A stretch of DNA of 14,130 bases, from positions 1 through 14,130 of the forward strand of contig JAEDJI010000019.1 of NCBI GenBank assembly GCA_016296435.1. The letters run 5' to 3'. Of this stretch, positions 7,403 through 14,130 are shown in pieces. The DNA is from Bacilli bacterium. GTDB lineage: Bacteria > Bacillota_I > Bacilli_A > RF39 > UBA660. Within the stretch, counting starts at the first letter, position 1; each line of letters begins with the position of its first letter. The translations under genes were made by a program, and so were the position numbers. Below the pieces are notes generated by a model, which worked only from the letters and a program-made list of their open reading frames with translations, searched no databases and was not told the origin of the DNA.

Positions 7403-9007
7403 TCACATAATTTGTCCGTAAAATGAGAACATTGGTATAATAACTGATAATACCACTACCCCAACCATAAATGCAAGCATTATAATCATTACTGGTTCAA
7501 TAAAAGTATTTACTCTCTTAATAGCATTAGTATATAAATCATTATAGTAATTAGATACATATTCCATCATCATAGGTAGTCTTCCTGTATTTTCACCAGT
7601 TACTAGCATTTCATATGCCACAACCGGGAAAGCCCACTTATCACGGAACGAATCACTAAGTTTAGCCCCCTTAGCTAAGTTATTTAATGAATCATTTATT
7701 ATTTCTTTATAAACTTCATTTTGTGACACAGTTTCAAGTATTGCCATTGAATCAGTTATAAATACATTATGATTAAGTAATGAAGAAAACGTTTTTGTAA
7801 ATTGTGTTACTTCTTTATATATAATTATATTTTTAACTACTGGTATATGCATATAAATAGTTTGCATTAACTTTTTAAAACCTCTTGAATACTTATAACA
7901 CAAAATATATGTTGCAAGAACAAGTACTAAAGCCATCAATATAACTAAACCATTACTAGTAAAAAACTCACTTATTGAAAGTATAGCAGTAGTTATTTTA
8001 GGAAGTTTTGCACCATTAGCAACGAATATACCTTGAAACTCTGGTATTACATACACTAATATAAATGTCAATACACATATAGCAAATACAAAAATAATTG
8101 TAGGATAAGCCATTGCACTTATAGCTTGTTTCCTAGTTCTATCTATTGAAGTATAATATTCAGTCATATCATCTAATATTTCAGGTAAATCTCCAGTCAT
8201 TTCCGCTGTTTTTACCATGTTTATTAATAATTTAGGAAATGTAGAACCTTGCAAAGCTAATGCATTGGAAAAACTTTCTCCTTTATACAATTGATAAGTA
8301 ATATTAGAAAATACTTTCTTTTGATTAGCTTTAACTGATTGTCTTTGCAATATTCTAACTGAGTCAATAAGAGGAATTCCCGCTTTTAAATATGTTGAAA
8401 GCTGTGTAAGTATAAAAGCAAGTTCAGACATTTTAAGACGAACAGAACTTCCTCCAATTTGAGCATTCAAAATACCTTTCATTGCAACAATCTTAACTAC
8501 TTCAAAACCTTCATTTTCAAGAAATGTTTTTACTTCCGCTGTACTTACGCCATCAATTTGACCTTTTATTTTTTGTCCTTGTTGATTTAATACTTCATAA
8601 GAATAAGTAGTCATCTTAATACCTGGTGCATTAATTCCCTTTATATCTACATGAATTCCATTAGAATTAACCCCTTCAGGATTTTTAGTGAGAACACCAC
8701 TAATATTAGTGTTAGCTTGATTCTTAAGCATTTCTTGTCTTGTTTGTTCTTCAATCATTCTAAGCTGTTTTTGCATTTCTTCATCAAGAATACCCTCTTT
8801 TTGAGAAAGTTCATTACGTAATCTATTAACATGTTCTTGAGCTAGCTCCATTTCTCCTTGTAAAGCACTGACCTTATTCTCAGACATTTCAATTTGATCT
8901 TTTAAAATATCAACATAATCATCTAATTGATTAACATATTGATTTTGATTATCAACAACATTTTCTACATTAAAATCATCATCTACTCTATTATTTTTCT
9001 TTTTCAT
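7403..9007 (-). CDS. Type II secretion/type IV pilus inner-membrane protein GspF/PilC
   Basis: The polytopic platform protein of type IV pili, competence pili and type II secretion, which works with a GspE/PilB ATPase. The family is usually about 350 to 410 residues; this protein has 534. Residues about 24-98 form an extra, charged coiled-coil-like region, followed by a Gly/Asn-rich linker (99-131). The canonical part starts at YSYEVLNQQGQKIKGQ (135-150), as in other PilC proteins. Two T2SF domains follow at about 195-320 and 397-525, each with the family's GEs/GE-N-TG-type signature (KTAEMTGDLPE; VTGENTGRLP). Hydrophobic segments lie near 301-322, 351-372 and 505-528. It is the first gene of a two-gene operon with pilD and has a consensus promoter. 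The long N-terminal extension is the odd feature. Confidence 0.94.
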   Translation of the reverse strand: MKKKNNRVDDDFNVENVVDNQNQYVNQLDDYVDILKDQIEMSENKVSALQGEMELAQEHVNRLRNELSQKEGILDEEMQKQLRMIEEQTRQEMLKNQANTNISGVLTKNPEGVNSNGIHVDIKGINAPGIKMTTYSYEVLNQQGQKIKGQIDGVSTAEVKTFLENEGFEVVKIVAMKGILNAQIGGSSVRLKMSELAFILTQLSTYLKAGIPLIDSVRILQRQSVKANQKKVFSNITYQLYKGESFSNALALQGSTFPKLLINMVKTAEMTGDLPEILDDMTEYYTSIDRTRKQAISAMAYPTIIFVFAICVLTFILVYVIPEFQGIFVANGAKLPKITTAILSISEFFTSNGLVILMALVLVLATYILCYKYSRGFKKLMQTIYMHIPVVKNIIIYKEVTQFTKTFSSLLNHNVFITDSMAILETVSQNEVYKEIINDSLNNLAKGAKLSDSFRDKWAFPVVAYEMLVTGENTGRLPMMMEYVSNYYNDLYTNAIKRVNTFIEPVMIIMLAFMVGVVVLSVIIPMFSFYGQIM

Positions 9008-9038
9008 ACAGCATTGCCCCTTTATTGTTACTATAATA

Positions 9039-9067
9039 ATTTTACAAGAAATAATAATCTATGTCAA
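9039..9067 (-). promoter_or_regulatory. Sigma-A promoter of the gspF-pilD operon
   Basis: On the minus strand: TTGACA (9067-9062), a 17-nt spacer, TAAAAT (9044-9039), about 25 nt before the transcribed gene's start. It follows directly after the recA terminator, so the pilus genes are independent of recA. Confidence 0.85.
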
Positions 9068-9072
9068 TTCCC

Positions 9073-9098
9073 AAAAGAAAAAAGTAGAACATTCTACT
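9073..9098 (-). terminator. Rho-independent terminator overlapping the recA stop
   Basis: The minus strand reads AGTAGAATGTTCTACT, a 6 to 7-bp stem with a 2 to 4-nt loop, followed by TTTTTCTTTT. The recA stop TAG (9096-9094) is within the 5' arm of the stem. Confidence 0.8.
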
Positions 9099-10122
9099 CA
9101 GTTTTCTTTTCTTTCTCGTTTACAACATCATTTTTATTATTATAAAAATCTCTTACTTTCTTTTCCAATTCATCTCTTAACTTAGGATTACTTCTCAAAA
9201 GAGTTTTAACATTCTCTTTACCTTGACCTATACGTTCTCCATTATAAGAGTACCATGCACCACTTTTTTCAACAATATCAGCATCCACTGCTAAATCAAT
9301 AATTTCTCCTTCTTTAGATATACCTGTCCCATACATAATTTCAACGCAAGCAGTCTTGAATGGAGGAGCAACCTTATTTTTTACTACTTTAATATTTGTT
9401 TTAGCACCTACAACCATATCACCATTTTTAATTTGTTCACCACGTCTTACATCAAGCCTAATTGTTGAATAAAACTTCAATGCTCTTCCTCCAGGTGTAG
9501 TCTCAGGATTACCAAACATAACTCCAACCTTTTCTCTTAATTGATTAATAAATATCGCAGTAGTATTAGTTTTGCTAATTGTACCACTCAATTTTCTTAA
9601 TGCCTGTGACATTAATCGTGCTTGAAGACCAACATGAGAATCTCCCATTTCCCCTTCAATTTCTGCTTTTGGCACTAAAGCTGCTACTGAATCGATTACA
9701 ACTATATCAACAACCTCACTTCTAACTAATGCTTCACATATTTCTAATGCCTGTTCCCCAGTATCAGGTTGTGATAATAATAATTCATTAATATTTACCC
9801 CTAATTTTTTAGCATAAACAGGATCTAGCGCATGCTCTGCATCAATAAACGCTGCACGTCCTCCCTTTTTTTGCACCTCTGCTATTGCATGAAGTGCAAC
9901 TGTAGTCTTCCCACTTGATTCAGGTCCAAAAATTTCAATTATTCTACCTTTTGGAAAACCATTTACTCCCAACGCTATATCTAGCATTAAAGAACCAGAA
10001 GGAGTAGTTTCAACTTCCATATGTTTTTGTTCACCAAGTTTCATAATAGAACCTTTACCAAATTGCCTTTCAATATCAGCCATTACTTGATCTAATGTTT
10101 TATTTTCTTCTTTTTTAGCCAT
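9094..10122 (-). CDS. recA: Recombinase RecA
   Basis: The DNA-dependent ATPase that forms filaments on single-stranded DNA for homologous recombination and activates LexA self-cleavage. The 342 residues are full length. Visible are the N-terminal oligomerisation helix, Walker [10 protein letters not shown] (66-74), Walker B ([14 protein letters not shown]), the loop-2 region with [31 protein letters not shown] sequence in two parts, the C-terminal domain and a Lys/Glu-rich tail. There is no intein. A canonical AGGAGG ribosome binding site lies 6 nt before the ATG. The gene is monocistronic, with a consensus promoter and a terminator. In many Bacillota the order is rodZ-like, pgsA, cinA, recA; here cinA is absent between pgsA and recA. 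Confidence 0.99.
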   Translation of the reverse strand: MAKKEENKTLDQVMADIERQFGKGSIMKLGEQKHMEVETTPSGSLMLDIALGVNGFPKGRIIEIFGPESSGKTTVALHAIAEVQKKGGRAAFIDAEHALDPVYAKKLGVNINELLLSQPDTGEQALEICEALVRSEVVDIVVIDSVAALVPKAEIEGEMGDSHVGLQARLMSQALRKLSGTISKTNTTAIFINQLREKVGVMFGNPETTPGGRALKFYSTIRLDVRRGEQIKNGDMVVGAKTNIKVVKNKVAPPFKTACVEIMYGTGISKEGEIIDLAVDADIVEKSGAWYSYNGERIGQGKENVKTLLRSNPKLRDELEKKVRDFYNNKNDVVNEKEKKTE

Positions 10123-10145
10123 AATATTCCTCCTAACATGTAATA

Positions 10146-10174
10146 ATCATAACAACTTTTTAATTATTTGTCAA
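10146..10174 (-). promoter_or_regulatory. recA: Sigma-A promoter of recA
   Basis: On the minus strand: TTGACA (10174-10169), a 17-nt spacer, TATGAT (10151-10146). Initiation near 10139 gives a leader of about 17 nt that carries the AGGAGG ribosome binding site. Confidence 0.88.
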
Positions 10175-10183
10175 CACTTTTTC

Positions 10184-10195
10184 AAACATTTGTTT
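10184..10195. promoter_or_regulatory. Possible LexA (DinR) box upstream of recA
   Basis: The palindrome AAAC-ATTT-GTTT matches 6 of 8 half-site positions of the Bacillus-type box GAAC-N4-GTTC and fits the RNRY centre when read on the minus strand. It is centred about 50 nt before the predicted start of recA transcription. The half-site ends deviate (A and T in place of G and C), and in AT-rich DNA such a match can arise by chance, so this is a weak call. Confidence 0.3.
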
Positions 10196-10214
10196 TTATT
10201 TGAAAAATATACCT

Positions 10215-10243
10215 AAAAAATAAAAATTCCCATAAGGGAATTT
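10215..10243 (-). terminator. Rho-independent terminator after pgsA
   Basis: A perfect 8-bp stem AAATTCCC/GGGAATTT with a 4-nt loop (10224-10243), followed on the minus strand by TTATTTTTT. It lies about 30 nt after the pgsA stop and separates that unit from recA. Confidence 0.85.
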
Positions 10244-10271
10244 AAAAATTTCATCTACTTTTTTCAATAAA

Positions 10272-10886
10272 TTATAAAATTTCATCTTTAAAATCAGAAA
10301 AAATATTTTTCTTATTTAGTTTATAATATTCAATTCCAGATACAATAGACATTATAGTTCCAAAGTATAAAAAGAATTTTGATACTTGTAGGTTCCATAA
10401 TTCAAATGGTAAATTATATATAAATGTAAGAGATATACCAATCATTAAACAAGCAGTTTTAATTTTACCACCAACTCTTGCAGCCACAACTGTTCCTTTA
10501 CTAGCACTCAACATTCTAATAGCATCAACCACTATATCCCTTATCACAATAATAACAGGAATAAAAACTGAAATAAAACCTTGACTAGCAAAAATAATCA
10601 AAACAGAATTAACAAGCACTTTATCTGCTATTGCATCAAGAAATTTTCCAAAGTCAGTTACCTGATTGTCTCTTCTAGCAAATTTTCCATCTAAATGATC
10701 TGTATATGCAGCAAAAATAAATAAAACACCTGAAATTATATATCTAATATCTACTAAAATATTATTATATAAAAACGTTTTAAACTCTATTCCTATTCTA
10801 TAAAATGGAAATATTAATAATACTATTATTACAATTGATAAAAAAAGCCTTAAAAACGTCAACTTTGTTGGAAGATTAAACTTCAT
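10272..10886 (-). CDS. pgsA: CDP-diacylglycerol-glycerol-3-phosphate 3-phosphatidyltransferase
   Basis: The membrane enzyme of phosphatidylglycerol synthesis, transferring the phosphatidyl group from CDP-diacylglycerol to glycerol-3-phosphate. The full CDP-alcohol phosphotransferase signature D-x2-DG-x2-AR-x8-G-x3-D-x3-D is present: D63, D66, G67, A70, R71, G80, D84 and D88. The 204 residues include several hydrophobic segments (about 10-28, 45-62, 95-120, 140-165). It starts 8 nt after the rodZ-like gene, with a TAGGTG ribosome binding site, the usual rodZ-pgsA pairing of Bacillota. The substrate alcohol (glycerol phosphate) is inferred from context and overall likeness to PgsA; other CDP-alcohol transferases share the motif. 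Confidence 0.93.
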   Translation of the reverse strand: MKFNLPTKLTFLRLFLSIVIIVLLIFPFYRIGIEFKTFLYNNILVDIRYIISGVLFIFAAYTDHLDGKFARRDNQVTDFGKFLDAIADKVLVNSVLIIFASQGFISVFIPVIIVIRDIVVDAIRMLSASKGTVVAARVGGKIKTACLMIGISLTFIYNLPFELWNLQVSKFFLYFGTIMSIVSGIEYYKLNKKNIFSDFKDEIL

Positions 10887-10894
10887 AATTACAC

Positions 10895-11329
10895 CTACCC
10901 TATAATTAATTTTTTAAGTAATACATAAAATATCACAAGTATAATAATCAAAATAACTACAATAGAAAAAATAGTCTTCTTAGAATTTTCATTCCTTTCA
11001 ATCGTATATGGAGTCCTTATCTTATTCTTTTCTTCTTCTTTTTTTATTATTTCAATCCTGTCTTTTAAATCATCTAAATCAATCTTTGAGGTTTTTTCAA
11101 ATAAATAATCATTTATTTCATCTAAAATACTTTCTGAATCAAGTCCTAAATACTTAGCATATAAAGAAGAAATTTCTTTTAACTCCAATACATCTTTAAA
11201 AACTTTTCTATTTCCTTCCTCTAAATTTTCTATAATGATTGGGTCAGTCTTTAAATCACTTGCTACTTCATTAATAGAAATACCTATTTCTTCCCGTTTT
11301 TCTTTAAACTGTTCCCCTATCTCTTTCAT
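10895..11329 (-). CDS. RodZ-like HTH membrane protein (YmfM type, short)
   Basis: A 144-residue protein with an N-terminal helix-turn-helix of the RodZ/HTH_25 type (about residues 1-70: GEQFKEKREEIGISINEVAS, then IIIENLEEGN), a charged linker (80-115) and one membrane helix at about 119-138, ending only six residues later. RodZ links MreB to the membrane and helps set cell shape. The usual extracellular C-terminal domain is missing, so this is a minimal form. The order rodZ-like then pgsA is conserved in Bacillota and supports the assignment. The AAGGAGA ribosome binding site lies in a 23-nt gap after the 3' arm of RNase P RNA; no separate promoter is evident. Confidence 0.82.
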   Translation of the reverse strand: MKEIGEQFKEKREEIGISINEVASDLKTDPIIIENLEEGNRKVFKDVLELKEISSLYAKYLGLDSESILDEINDYLFEKTSKIDLDDLKDRIEIIKKEEEKNKIRTPYTIERNENSKKTIFSIVVILIIILVIFYVLLKKLIIG

Positions 11330-11352
11330 TTTATCTCTCCTTATATAAAAAA

Positions 11353-11700
11353 AATAATATTTAATAAGCCATGTTCTGTACCATAAAGGTGGTAAACATT
11401 TATCTATCTTTCGATTCCTGAATCAGTTTTATTCCCTATCAGAATTCCCCTACCAAAATTTGGGTTTCTCACTTGTGGGGTTTACCTCGTTTCATTCTTT
11501 CAGTTTCCCAAAAGACTCGTTTCTGTGGCACTTTTATATCTACTTTAGTCATATTAAAACTTAGACTATTTCGAAGCCGTTAGATTGCTCTACCCTAGGT
11601 TATTTTTTCCCTAAGCACAAACACTAAGAACATCTCAGTTCTTGTGAGCATGGACTTTCCTCTATATAATAAATATACAGCGTTTACCTAAAATATTATT
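11353..11700 (-). ncRNA. rnpB: RNase P RNA, bacterial class B
   Basis: The catalytic RNA that removes 5' leaders from pre-tRNAs. On the minus strand the universally conserved GAGGAAAGTCCATGCTC lies near the 5' end, the stretch GAGAAACCCAAATTTTGGTA-GGGGAA in the middle matches B. subtilis rnpB from memory, GTGCCACAGAAACGA is present, and the 3' part of the P4 core reads ACAGAACATGGCTT. Its arrangement is that of class B (Firmicutes). The ends were set by the P1 helix: AATAATATTT (11700-11691) pairs perfectly with AAATATTATT (11362-11353), and a run of T follows, which may terminate transcription. Total about 348 nt, shorter than the roughly 400 nt of B. subtilis. The gpsB stop codon (11698-11696) lies within the 5' strand of P1. 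The gpsB-rnpB order is as in Bacillus. Confidence 0.96.
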
Positions 11701-12031
11701 CTTTATTATCTTCTTTTCCAAAAATTACCTTTTCTAGATTAGAAATTCTTTTTAAAATATCAACATTTGATGTACCAGTACTAGTATTAGCTTTAGCAAT
11801 TTCTACATTAACATTAGCGTCCCTAAGCTGTTGCTTAAGTCTTAAAATCTCATCTGTAAGTTCATCCTTTTCTTGTTCTTGCTTTTTAATAATATCAATA
11901 AACGTATTATAATCTTCAATTATAAGATCAAGAAACTGATCAACTTCTTTTAATCTAAAACCTCTAGTGTCAATTTTAAAATCTTTTTCTAGTATATCAT
12001 TCGGAGTTAAATTAAGCTTATTTTGGTACAT
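11696..12031 (-). CDS. gpsB: Cell division regulator GpsB
   Basis: A small DivIVA-like coiled-coil protein that docks penicillin-binding proteins and coordinates septal and side-wall peptidoglycan synthesis. The 111 residues compare with 98 in B. subtilis. The N-terminal membrane/PBP-binding domain aligns without gaps to GpsB: LNLTPNDILEKDFK, then TRGFRLKEVDQFLDLIIEDY, with F25 where B. subtilis has Tyr25, and D31 and D35 kept. A coiled coil covers about 38-80. The C-terminal block DILKRISNLEKVIFG (about 93-107) is the GpsB trimerisation tail, which separates it from DivIVA proper. It has a strong promoter, a GGTGAT ribosome binding site, and sits directly upstream of rnpB as in B. subtilis. 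Confidence 0.96.
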   Translation of the reverse strand: MYQNKLNLTPNDILEKDFKIDTRGFRLKEVDQFLDLIIEDYNTFIDIIKKQEQEKDELTDEILRLKQQLRDANVNVEIAKANTSTGTSNVDILKRISNLEKVIFGKEDNKE

Positions 12032-12057
12032 AATATCACCAACCCTTTATATTTAAT

Positions 12058-12086
12058 ATTTTAAAGAAAAAATATTTCTTTGTCAA
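12058..12086 (-). promoter_or_regulatory. Sigma-A promoter of gpsB-rnpB
   Basis: On the minus strand: TTGACA (12086-12081), a 17-nt spacer, TAAAAT (12063-12058). Initiation would be near 12051, about 20 nt before the gpsB ATG. It probably also supplies rnpB and perhaps rodZ-pgsA. Confidence 0.87.
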
Positions 12087-12313
12087 TATAATAAGTGTAA
12101 ATAGAATAAAACGCATACCCATATAAACTTTTTTTTAACAAAAAAATCACTCAAAATATACATTTATTTTAATTGTAATTGATTCTAGTACAATATAGTT
12201 TTTCTAAACCAAACAATAATTATAATAATATAATAATAATGTAAATAATCAGTAAATACCTGTCAATATATGTCTAAAAATCAGTATTAAATATATACTA
12301 TTTTTTATTGTTT

Positions 12314-12322
12314 TGTTATAAT
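12314..12322 (+). promoter_or_regulatory. Extended -10 promoter for the glucosaminidase gene
   Basis: The plus strand reads TGTTATAAT (TG-n-TATAAT), with no good -35 hexamer 16 to 18 nt upstream. Initiation would be near 12329, leaving a leader of about 24 nt with a GGTGAT ribosome binding site before the ATG at 12353. A second TATAAT occurs at 12329-12334 but would leave almost no leader. Confidence 0.6.
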
Positions 12323-12352
12323 TATATATATAATAATGAAAGTGGTGATTAA

Positions 12353-14130
12353 ATGAAGAAAATAATTAATTATTTTTTAATAATTTCAATTATAATGAGT
12401 TCATTTTTATTTATAAATAATGTAAAAGCTGTAACCTATACTGCAACTGTTACAGATAAAGAAGGGATAAACGTAAGAACAGGAGCAGGTACTAATTATA
12501 ACATTGCAGGTTCTCTAAATTATAACGCCAAAATAACATTAGTATCAAACACAAAAAAAACTGGTACTGGTTGTTCTAGTGGATGGTATCAAGTTAATTA
12601 TGGTGGTTCAACATCAAGATATATATGCAGTAACTATGTAAAAATCACATCAAGTGGTGCTACCGCTACCATTACAAAAGAAGAATACTATACAATCAAA
12701 AACTGGGTATCTAGAATTAATGAAAACTCTACCAACATAAGAACAGGAGCAAGCACTAGTTATAAAATCCAAGATACTGTTTACCTTGGAACCGAAGTAC
12801 AAGTAATTGATACGCTAAAAGATTGGTATAAAGTTAAATATTATAATAATAAAACGGGATATGTATATAAGCCATTAGTAAGCTTCTATGATGAAATAGT
12901 AGCAAAAGATACTGCATACGAAGCTACTCTAAAAAAAGCAGGTTTTCCTGAGAGTTATTATCCATACTTAACCTATCTACATAAAAAACATCCTAATTGG
13001 AAATTTACCGCAGTTAATACCAATAAATACTTTGACACAGCAGTAGACAAAGAAGTCGGTAAAAACTATATTCAATCTACAATTTCCACATATAGACAAT
13101 CTAATACTTTAAAAGAAGCACCAAACTGGTATTCAGCATCAAAAGGAGTTGTAGCCTTCTACCTAGATCCTAGAAATTACTTAAACGAAAAAAATATTTA
13201 TGTCTTTGAAAACTTATCATATGATGAAGATAATCATACTAAAGATATCATATCACAAATCTTTAAAGGATCATATCTTAATACAGATACATATATAAAC
13301 TATTACCTATCAGCAGGTAAAACATATAACATAAGTCCTGTTCACTTAGCAGCACGTACTAAACAAGAAGGTGGAACAAATAGTAACTATGATGGTGTAA
13401 GTGGTAAAGTAAGTACTATATGGGATAGTTATGATGGTTATATATGCAGTTCCTATGTTAAACTAAATAGCGATAATAAAACAGGATATGTATCAGACTC
13501 TGGTGGAGTAAACCTTAGAAAAAGCTACACTACATCATCAGAATCACTTGTATATCTGAGAAAAAATCAATCATTTACCCTAGCAAACTCTACTAAATAC
13601 ACTGGTACTGGTTGTCCTAGTGGTTGGTATAAAATAAACGTTAAAAGAACTCTTACTGGCTACTATAACTATTATAATATTGGTGCCTATGGTTCTAATC
13701 CAGTAGTAAGAGGATTAGCAGTTGCTGCAGGATATATTGGAGGACTAGATAACACACCTTGGGACACCAGAGAAAAAGCTATAAAATACGGTGCAAAATT
13801 TATTGCAGAAAACTATACAAGTACCGGACAAGACACCTTATATTTTCAAAAATTCAATACCGGTCCAAATGGAAACTATAACAACCAATTCATGACTAAC
13901 GTTACTGCTCCCGCAAGTGAGGCTATATCTACTTATGACTCTTATAATGAACTTGGTATTGAAAATAAAAGTCTATCATTTAAAATACCAGTATATAAAA
14001 ATATACCTAGTAGTGCTACTACTCTACCACCACTTGGTAATACAAATAATGATTTATCTACTATTACAATTGAAGGAGAAAAACTCGAAGGATTCGATAG
14101 TGATATACTAACATATGTAAAATATATAAG
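12353..14130 (+). CDS. Secreted SH3b/N-acetylglucosaminidase cell-wall hydrolase (3' end outside window)
   Basis: The frame opens at 12353 (ribosome binding site GGTGAT) and stays open to the window edge, so at least 592 residues are visible. Order: a signal peptide (1-26, hydrophobic core, likely cut after VKA); SH3b domain 1 (about 29-98, INVRTGAG, Cys74 and Cys92); SH3b domain 2 (about 112-175, NIRTGAS); then the clostridial-type glucosaminidase module, opening with FPESYYPYL and LHKKHPNWKF (from 198). Its probable catalytic Glu is E339 in RTKQEGG, its later signature is YYNYYNIGAYGSN (437-449), and it ends near TLYFQKFNTGPNG. A third, rearranged SH3b-like segment (363-436) interrupts the module. 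The last visible residues (STITIEGEKLEGF) resemble the start of a cadherin-like beta-sandwich domain. It probably cleaves peptidoglycan glycan strands outside the cell. No known gene name is assigned. Confidence 0.9.
   Translation, partial: MKKIINYFLIISIIMSSFLFINNVKAVTYTATVTDKEGINVRTGAGTNYNIAGSLNYNAKITLVSNTKKTGTGCSSGWYQVNYGGSTSRYICSNYVKITSSGATATITKEEYYTIKNWVSRINENSTNIRTGASTSYKIQDTVYLGTEVQVIDTLKDWYKVKYYNNKTGYVYKPLVSFYDEIVAKDTAYEATLKKAGFPESYYPYLTYLHKKHPNWKFTAVNTNKYFDTAVDKEVGKNYIQSTISTYRQSNTLKEAPNWYSASKGVVAFYLDPRNYLNEKNIYVFENLSYDEDNHTKDIISQIFKGSYLNTDTYINYYLSAGKTYNISPVHLAARTKQEGGTNSNYDGVSGKVSTIWDSYDGYICSSYVKLNSDNKTGYVSDSGGVNLRKSYTTSSESLVYLRKNQSFTLANSTKYTGTGCPSGWYKINVKRTLTGYYNYYNIGAYGSNPVVRGLAVAAGYIGGLDNTPWDTREKAIKYGAKFIAENYTSTGQDTLYFQKFNTGPNGNYNNQFMTNVTAPASEAISTYDSYNELGIENKSLSFKIPVYKNIPSSATTLPPLGNTNNDLSTITIEGEKLEGFDSDILTYVKYI
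13439..13660 (+). repeat. Inserted, circularly permuted SH3b-like segment within the glucosaminidase domain
   Basis: Residues 363-436 start with YICSSYVK, the end of an SH3b unit, and only then give GVNLRKSY through TGTGCPSGWYKI, the body of one. SH3b domain 1 has these in the normal order. The DNA is related too: 12560-12589 and 13601-13630 differ at 2 of 30 bases, and 12620-12643 and 13439-13462 at 3 of 24. The segment falls exactly between SYDG and YYNYYNIG of the catalytic domain. Confidence 0.75.

Larger units (their letters stand above)
12032..12352. other. Divergent intergenic region between gpsB and the glucosaminidase gene
   Basis: These 321 bases hold no gene on either strand. They contain the gpsB promoter (12058-12086) and the extended -10 promoter of the rightward gene (12314-12322). 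Between them the DNA is extremely AT-rich, with AAT/ATA runs near 12220-12245 and one 6-bp inverted repeat, ATTGTA (12172-12177) and TACAAT (12189-12194), spaced by 11 nt, which could be an operator but is unremarkable in such sequence. No riboswitch or RNA gene was recognised. Confidence 0.7.

Noticed and set aside
12172..12194. Operator between gpsB and the glucosaminidase gene (ATTGTA/TACAAT)
   Set aside because: Only a 6-bp inverted repeat with an 11-nt spacer in DNA this AT-rich; noted in the intergenic entry but not claimed as a site.
13917..14111. Plus-strand open frame of 64 codons in a second frame of the glucosaminidase gene
   Set aside because: It overlaps the continuous main frame, which carries the recognised domains; Leu/Ile/Tyr-rich and without family resemblance.

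Overview
The window is AT-rich DNA from a low-GC Gram-positive bacterium (Bacillota, probably class Bacilli). The evidence is a Firmicutes-type (class B) RNase P RNA, GpsB, a bifunctional Rel, a RodZ-like/pgsA/recA cluster, consensus sigma-A promoters and purine-rich ribosome binding sites. TGA is used as a stop (rel, truB) and Trp is TGG, so this is the standard code and not the Mycoplasma code. The compact layout, the very low GC and the SH3b/glucosaminidase/cadherin-like protein would suit an uncultured gut Bacilli lineage such as RF39; that placement is inference.

Almost everything reads leftward (minus strand). Taking the blocks in the order they are transcribed: (1) gpsB (promoter 12058-12086), then rnpB (11353-11700), a rodZ-like gene and pgsA, ending at a terminator at 10215-10243. 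(2) recA, with its own consensus promoter and a terminator that begins inside its stop codon. (3) gspF/pilC-like and a prepilin peptidase gene, with their own promoter and terminator: part of a type IV pilus/competence-pilus machine whose ATPase and pilins are not here. (4) A three-gene operon of unknown function: two TPR-like paralogs sharing a near-identical C-terminal tail, plus a 100-residue protein. (5) truB, a ComN-like small gene, rel, dtd and maf: an RNA-modification, stringent-response and quality-control operon with tight spacing.

At the left edge (1-118) a perfect sigma-A promoter points out of the window, with two 25-nt direct repeats just upstream. At the right edge, a single plus-strand gene diverges from gpsB and runs off the window: a secreted cell-wall glucosaminidase with two SH3b domains, a glucosaminidase domain interrupted by a third, circularly permuted SH3b-like insert, and the start of a cadherin-like domain.

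Most genes are housekeeping. The parts most worth a second look are the permuted SH3b insert within the glucosaminidase catalytic domain, the TPR-paralog operon with its shared tail, the coiled-coil extension on GspF, and the way rnpB is embedded between gpsB and rodZ. I saw no mobile element, CRISPR array, tRNA or defence system.
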